DNA of 57,844 bases, from NCBI RefSeq assembly GCF_000285275.1, contig NZ_CADO01000009.1, positions 1 to 57,844 of the forward strand, in the 5' to 3' direction. Under the pieces are notes generated by a model. It was given only the letters and a program-made list of their open reading frames with translations, made no database searches and was not told where the DNA came from. Within the stretch, counting starts at the first letter, position 1. Each line of letters starts with the position of its first letter. Made by a program: the position numbers and the translations under genes. This document shows positions 55,884 through 57,844 of this stretch, piece after piece. Origin of the DNA: Acetobacter pasteurianus subsp. pasteurianus LMG 1262 = NBRC 106471. Lineage in GTDB: Bacteria > Pseudomonadota > Alphaproteobacteria > Acetobacterales > Acetobacteraceae.

Positions 55884-57119
55884 TTAATTGCGTAATGATT
55901 GCTCCTGCAGCAGTTTCTTCCTTAACGCAGGATCATGGGCATAAAGATACAGACCTCTGACAGCCCTTGTCATAAGCACATTGATGGCGTTGAGCATGAT
56001 CTGCTCCTTCACCTGCTCTGGTTGGGCCAAGCCATCCTTACCAGCAAAAGCGGCACCATCTTCATAACGTGTGGGGTCTAGGCGCAAGCAATCTGCTTGT
56101 GCATCATACGTAACAGATGGCCCCAGAATGAGTCCTACATAATTCAGATCAAACCCCTGCACGGTATAAACAGATCCAACTTCATTGATCGTATCGGGTC
56201 GTTCTGCCCAAGGCAGTTTTTCATCTGGCTTTGACAGATCCCACCGCAGGTGGAAACGTCCTTCATCAATAAAGTGCTCTTTGCCATCCAATCTGTAAGG
56301 ATAATCATAAGTCGCAACGATACGTGACAACCCGCACTGGCTATTTTTCTGTTTGATTAACGCGTACATTTCTTGAGCATCATCAAAACATCTGAAATCA
56401 AAATTCTGCTTTTTTGGGAAGGTTGTCACCTTTTTTAAGCAGAAATTTTTTATCCATTCCAAAACATCTGCGTTTGCATGCATGCGAAATTGATCTGTCA
56501 GATAAAATGTTTCTACTGGGAATCCATTTATAATTTCTGAAAGCGTATCTTTATTCCAGTAACTTTTGAACTTTAAAACCTGTTTTTCATCAAAAACAAG
56601 GATAACAATACGAGCAAGCTTTATAATCTCTTCAAGGTGATTGTTTTGGTTAAATCTATTGTATTTATCAGGACGTGTTAAAAGAAGATGTGCTTCATCA
56701 ATCAGCACAACATCTGCCTTTTTTCCTAATTTATTCATTTTGTTTATAAATGTTGTTGGACGCTCAAAATCCTTTTTCCTGATATACGGAAAGTCTTCTG
56801 ATATATTTGTATACAGCTTCATCATTTCAGGATGATTCACAATAAGGTAGTTTTCCTTTCCAGAAAAACAATCTTCATCCTGGCTGCTTCTGGCCATGCG
56901 CTGCAAATCATTAAATATAGAATTTATAACAAGACTTTTTCCTGTTCCGGCATCACCTTCAATAACAAAAATAGCGTGTTCATTTTTTTGGTGGGCCTTG
57001 CAAAACTCAAGAATATCTTTTTTTAGCGCTTTCTGTGCAGAAGATAATTTTTGAAAAGGAGAAAGTTTCTTTTTTGCATTATTGTTTTCAATATTTTCGT
57101 TCTGAAAATGAGACATCAT
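55884..57119 (-). CDS. DUF2075-type P-loop NTPase/helicase-like protein
   Basis: A 411-residue protein with Walker A EGDAGTGKSLVINS at about residue 54, Walker B VVLIDEAHLLL at about 137, FYLTDQFRMHANADV and a C-terminal VYTVQGFDLNYVGL and NVLMTRAVRGLYLY, the superfamily 1 helicase-like layout of DUF2075 proteins (also the Schlafen group 3 NTPase). The cellular role is unknown; related proteins appear in mobile or defence settings. It lacks an N-terminal GIY-YIG nuclease seen in some relatives. The N-terminal two-thirds are very AT-rich (28% GC in one 60-base sample) but the C-terminal third is about 53% GC, which looks mosaic. Confidence 0.8.
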   Translation of the reverse strand: MMSHFQNENIENNNAKKKLSPFQKLSSAQKALKKDILEFCKAHQKNEHAIFVIEGDAGTGKSLVINSIFNDLQRMARSSQDEDCFSGKENYLIVNHPEMMKLYTNISEDFPYIRKKDFERPTTFINKMNKLGKKADVVLIDEAHLLLTRPDKYNRFNQNNHLEEIIKLARIVILVFDEKQVLKFKSYWNKDTLSEIINGFPVETFYLTDQFRMHANADVLEWIKNFCLKKVTTFPKKQNFDFRCFDDAQEMYALIKQKNSQCGLSRIVATYDYPYRLDGKEHFIDEGRFHLRWDLSKPDEKLPWAERPDTINEVGSVYTVQGFDLNYVGLILGPSVTYDAQADCLRLDPTRYEDGAAFAGKDGLAQPEQVKEQIMLNAINVLMTRAVRGLYLYAHDPALRKKLLQEQSLRN

Positions 57120-57138
57120 GTTTTCCTAACCCCATAAA

Positions 57139-57170
57139 AAAAGCCTTTCTTGAAAACAAGAAAGGCTTTT
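57139..57170 (-). terminator. Terminator behind the beta-propeller gene
   Basis: Perfect 14-bp arms AAAAGCCTTTCTTG and CAAGAAAGGCTTTT with an AAAA loop (plus strand), followed by T on the minus strand. It separates the propeller gene from the DUF2075 gene. Confidence 0.92.
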
Positions 57171-57196
57171 CCAAAAACAGTCTTAGATTTCAATCC

Positions 57197-57844
57197 TTAA
57201 CGCAGGATACCAGTATGCCCGATGCAATACCGGCCAGGCTGCGGCCATACGGTAAGGCCATGAGGTTCCGCACCAACCGGAATTTTAATCATGGAACCAT
57301 CATCGGTATTGATTTTGTAAACAACATCATCAAACCGGCCTGAAAGCCATAGGCTTTTACCGTCTGCGCTTACATTCCCCATATCTGGGCTACCGCCACC
57401 GGGAATAGGCCAATCAGCTACAATCTTATTGGTTGCAAAATCAATAACTGTAACACCACCCGCCTTGCTGTGCGGTTTACCATGAATTTTATGAGAACCA
57501 CGGTTGGCAACATACATTTTTGTACCATCGCGGCTGGGGTACAAACCGTGCGTACCAACACCTGTATGAATAAAACCTGTTTCCTTAAATGTGTCGCCAT
57601 CTACAAGGAAAACACCATCTGCCATCATATCGGCAACGTAAAAGGTTTTCCCATTTGGAGAGATCAGAATATCCTGCGGCATGCCTCCACTGGAAAGAGC
57701 AAGATAGCCCAGAACTTTTTTGTTTACCGTGTCAACTTTTACAAGATGACCACCAAATTCACATGTGAAAATGGCATAGCGTCCATCAATCGAGATGGGG
57801 TGGTTGCCGTCCTCCCCGCACGGCATCGCAATGTGCCAGAATGG
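57197..57844 (-). CDS. YVTN-type beta-propeller protein, N-terminus outside window
   Basis: The C-terminal 215 residues of a protein that continues beyond the window end. It has repeated propeller blades such as ILISPNGKTFYVADMM, YPSRDGTKMYVANRGSHK and NVSADGKSLWLSGRFDDV, typical of YVTN/YncE or cytochrome cd1-like propellers. No haem-binding CxxCH is in the visible part. An in-frame ATG at 57826 exists, but the reading frame stays open to the edge, so I treat the gene as truncated. The function is unknown, probably periplasmic. Confidence 0.8.
   Translation of the reverse strand, partial: PFWHIAMPCGEDGNHPISIDGRYAIFTCEFGGHLVKVDTVNKKVLGYLALSSGGMPQDILISPNGKTFYVADMMADGVFLVDGDTFKETGFIHTGVGTHGLYPSRDGTKMYVANRGSHKIHGKPHSKAGGVTVIDFATNKIVADWPIPGGGSPDMGNVSADGKSLWLSGRFDDVVYKINTDDGSMIKIPVGAEPHGLTVWPQPGRYCIGHTGILR

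Noticed and set aside
1-57844. CRISPR array, insertion sequence or prophage
   Set aside because: No regularly spaced direct repeats, transposase-like reading frames or phage structural genes were seen.

Overview
The window reads as chromosomal core sequence of an alphaproteobacterium, most likely an acetic acid bacterium (Acetobacteraceae, Acetobacter or a close relative). The signs are a C4-pathway 5-aminolevulinate synthase, a three-gene proton-translocating transhydrogenase (pntAA-pntAB-pntB), a FYDLN-type small acidic protein divergent from aroA, hrcA divergent from rph-rdgB, an SRP RNA gene just upstream of dnaX-ybaB-recR, and an adhP plus aldehyde dehydrogenase pair. Base composition is moderately GC-rich (roughly mid-50s percent by eye), with two clearly AT-rich stretches near 19.0-20.3 kb and 56.35-57.1 kb. 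No phage, insertion sequence or CRISPR array is visible. One tRNA (Leu-CAA) and one SRP RNA are present.

Layout. 0.1-5.2 kb: TonB-like protein with a very long proline tract, prfB (release factor 2, with a programmed +1 frameshift) and a class A penicillin-binding protein. 5.3-7.8 kb: hrcA, divergent from rph-rdgB. 7.8-13.3 kb: a Tat-type exported beta-propeller protein, rpsA, cmk and aroA. 13.5-18.4 kb: FYDLN protein, then on the minus strand an apparent dnaX-ybaB-recR-SDR-folB operon headed by the SRP RNA. 18.5-21.4 kb: a small exported protein, an AT-rich FucP-type sugar transporter and nagA. 21.4-25.5 kb: osmoregulated periplasmic glucan genes (opgG/D and opgH) plus a stand-alone ModE-type DNA-binding domain. 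25.6-31.7 kb: GNAT, recA, a divergent gamma-glutamyltransferase-like lipoprotein, a DsbA-family protein, hemA and a small lipoprotein.

31.8-36.1 kb: a highly divergent transketolase homologue followed by gap and pgk. 36.1-37.8 kb: a DMT exporter and a tyrosine-phosphatase-like protein. 37.9-41.6 kb: sdhCDAB. 41.7-46.0 kb: asd, divergent from the transhydrogenase operon. 46.1-48.5 kb: adhP and an aldehyde dehydrogenase whose catalytic cysteine position reads Gly. 48.6-51.9 kb: serC, tRNA-Leu, a lipoprotein and xseA. 51.9-55.7 kb: purD, then rimI, tsaB, a RutE-like nitroreductase and a Nfu-type Fe-S protein on the minus strand. 55.9-57.8 kb: a composition-mosaic DUF2075-type P-loop protein and a truncated YVTN-type beta-propeller gene running off the end.

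Most of the window is housekeeping: translation and protein quality (prfB, rpsA, hrcA, SRP RNA, tsaB, rimI), DNA replication and repair (dnaX, recR, ybaB, recA, xseA), central metabolism (gap, pgk, sdh, pnt, adh/aldh) and envelope (PBP1a, opgGH). The points most worth a second look are the prfB frameshift site built on UAA instead of UGA, the transketolase homologue in the gap-pgk cluster that has lost most catalytic residues, the aldehyde dehydrogenase lacking its nucleophile, a GGT-like lipoprotein lacking conserved substrate-binding residues, the mosaic DUF2075 protein, and an unusual dyad upstream of recA.
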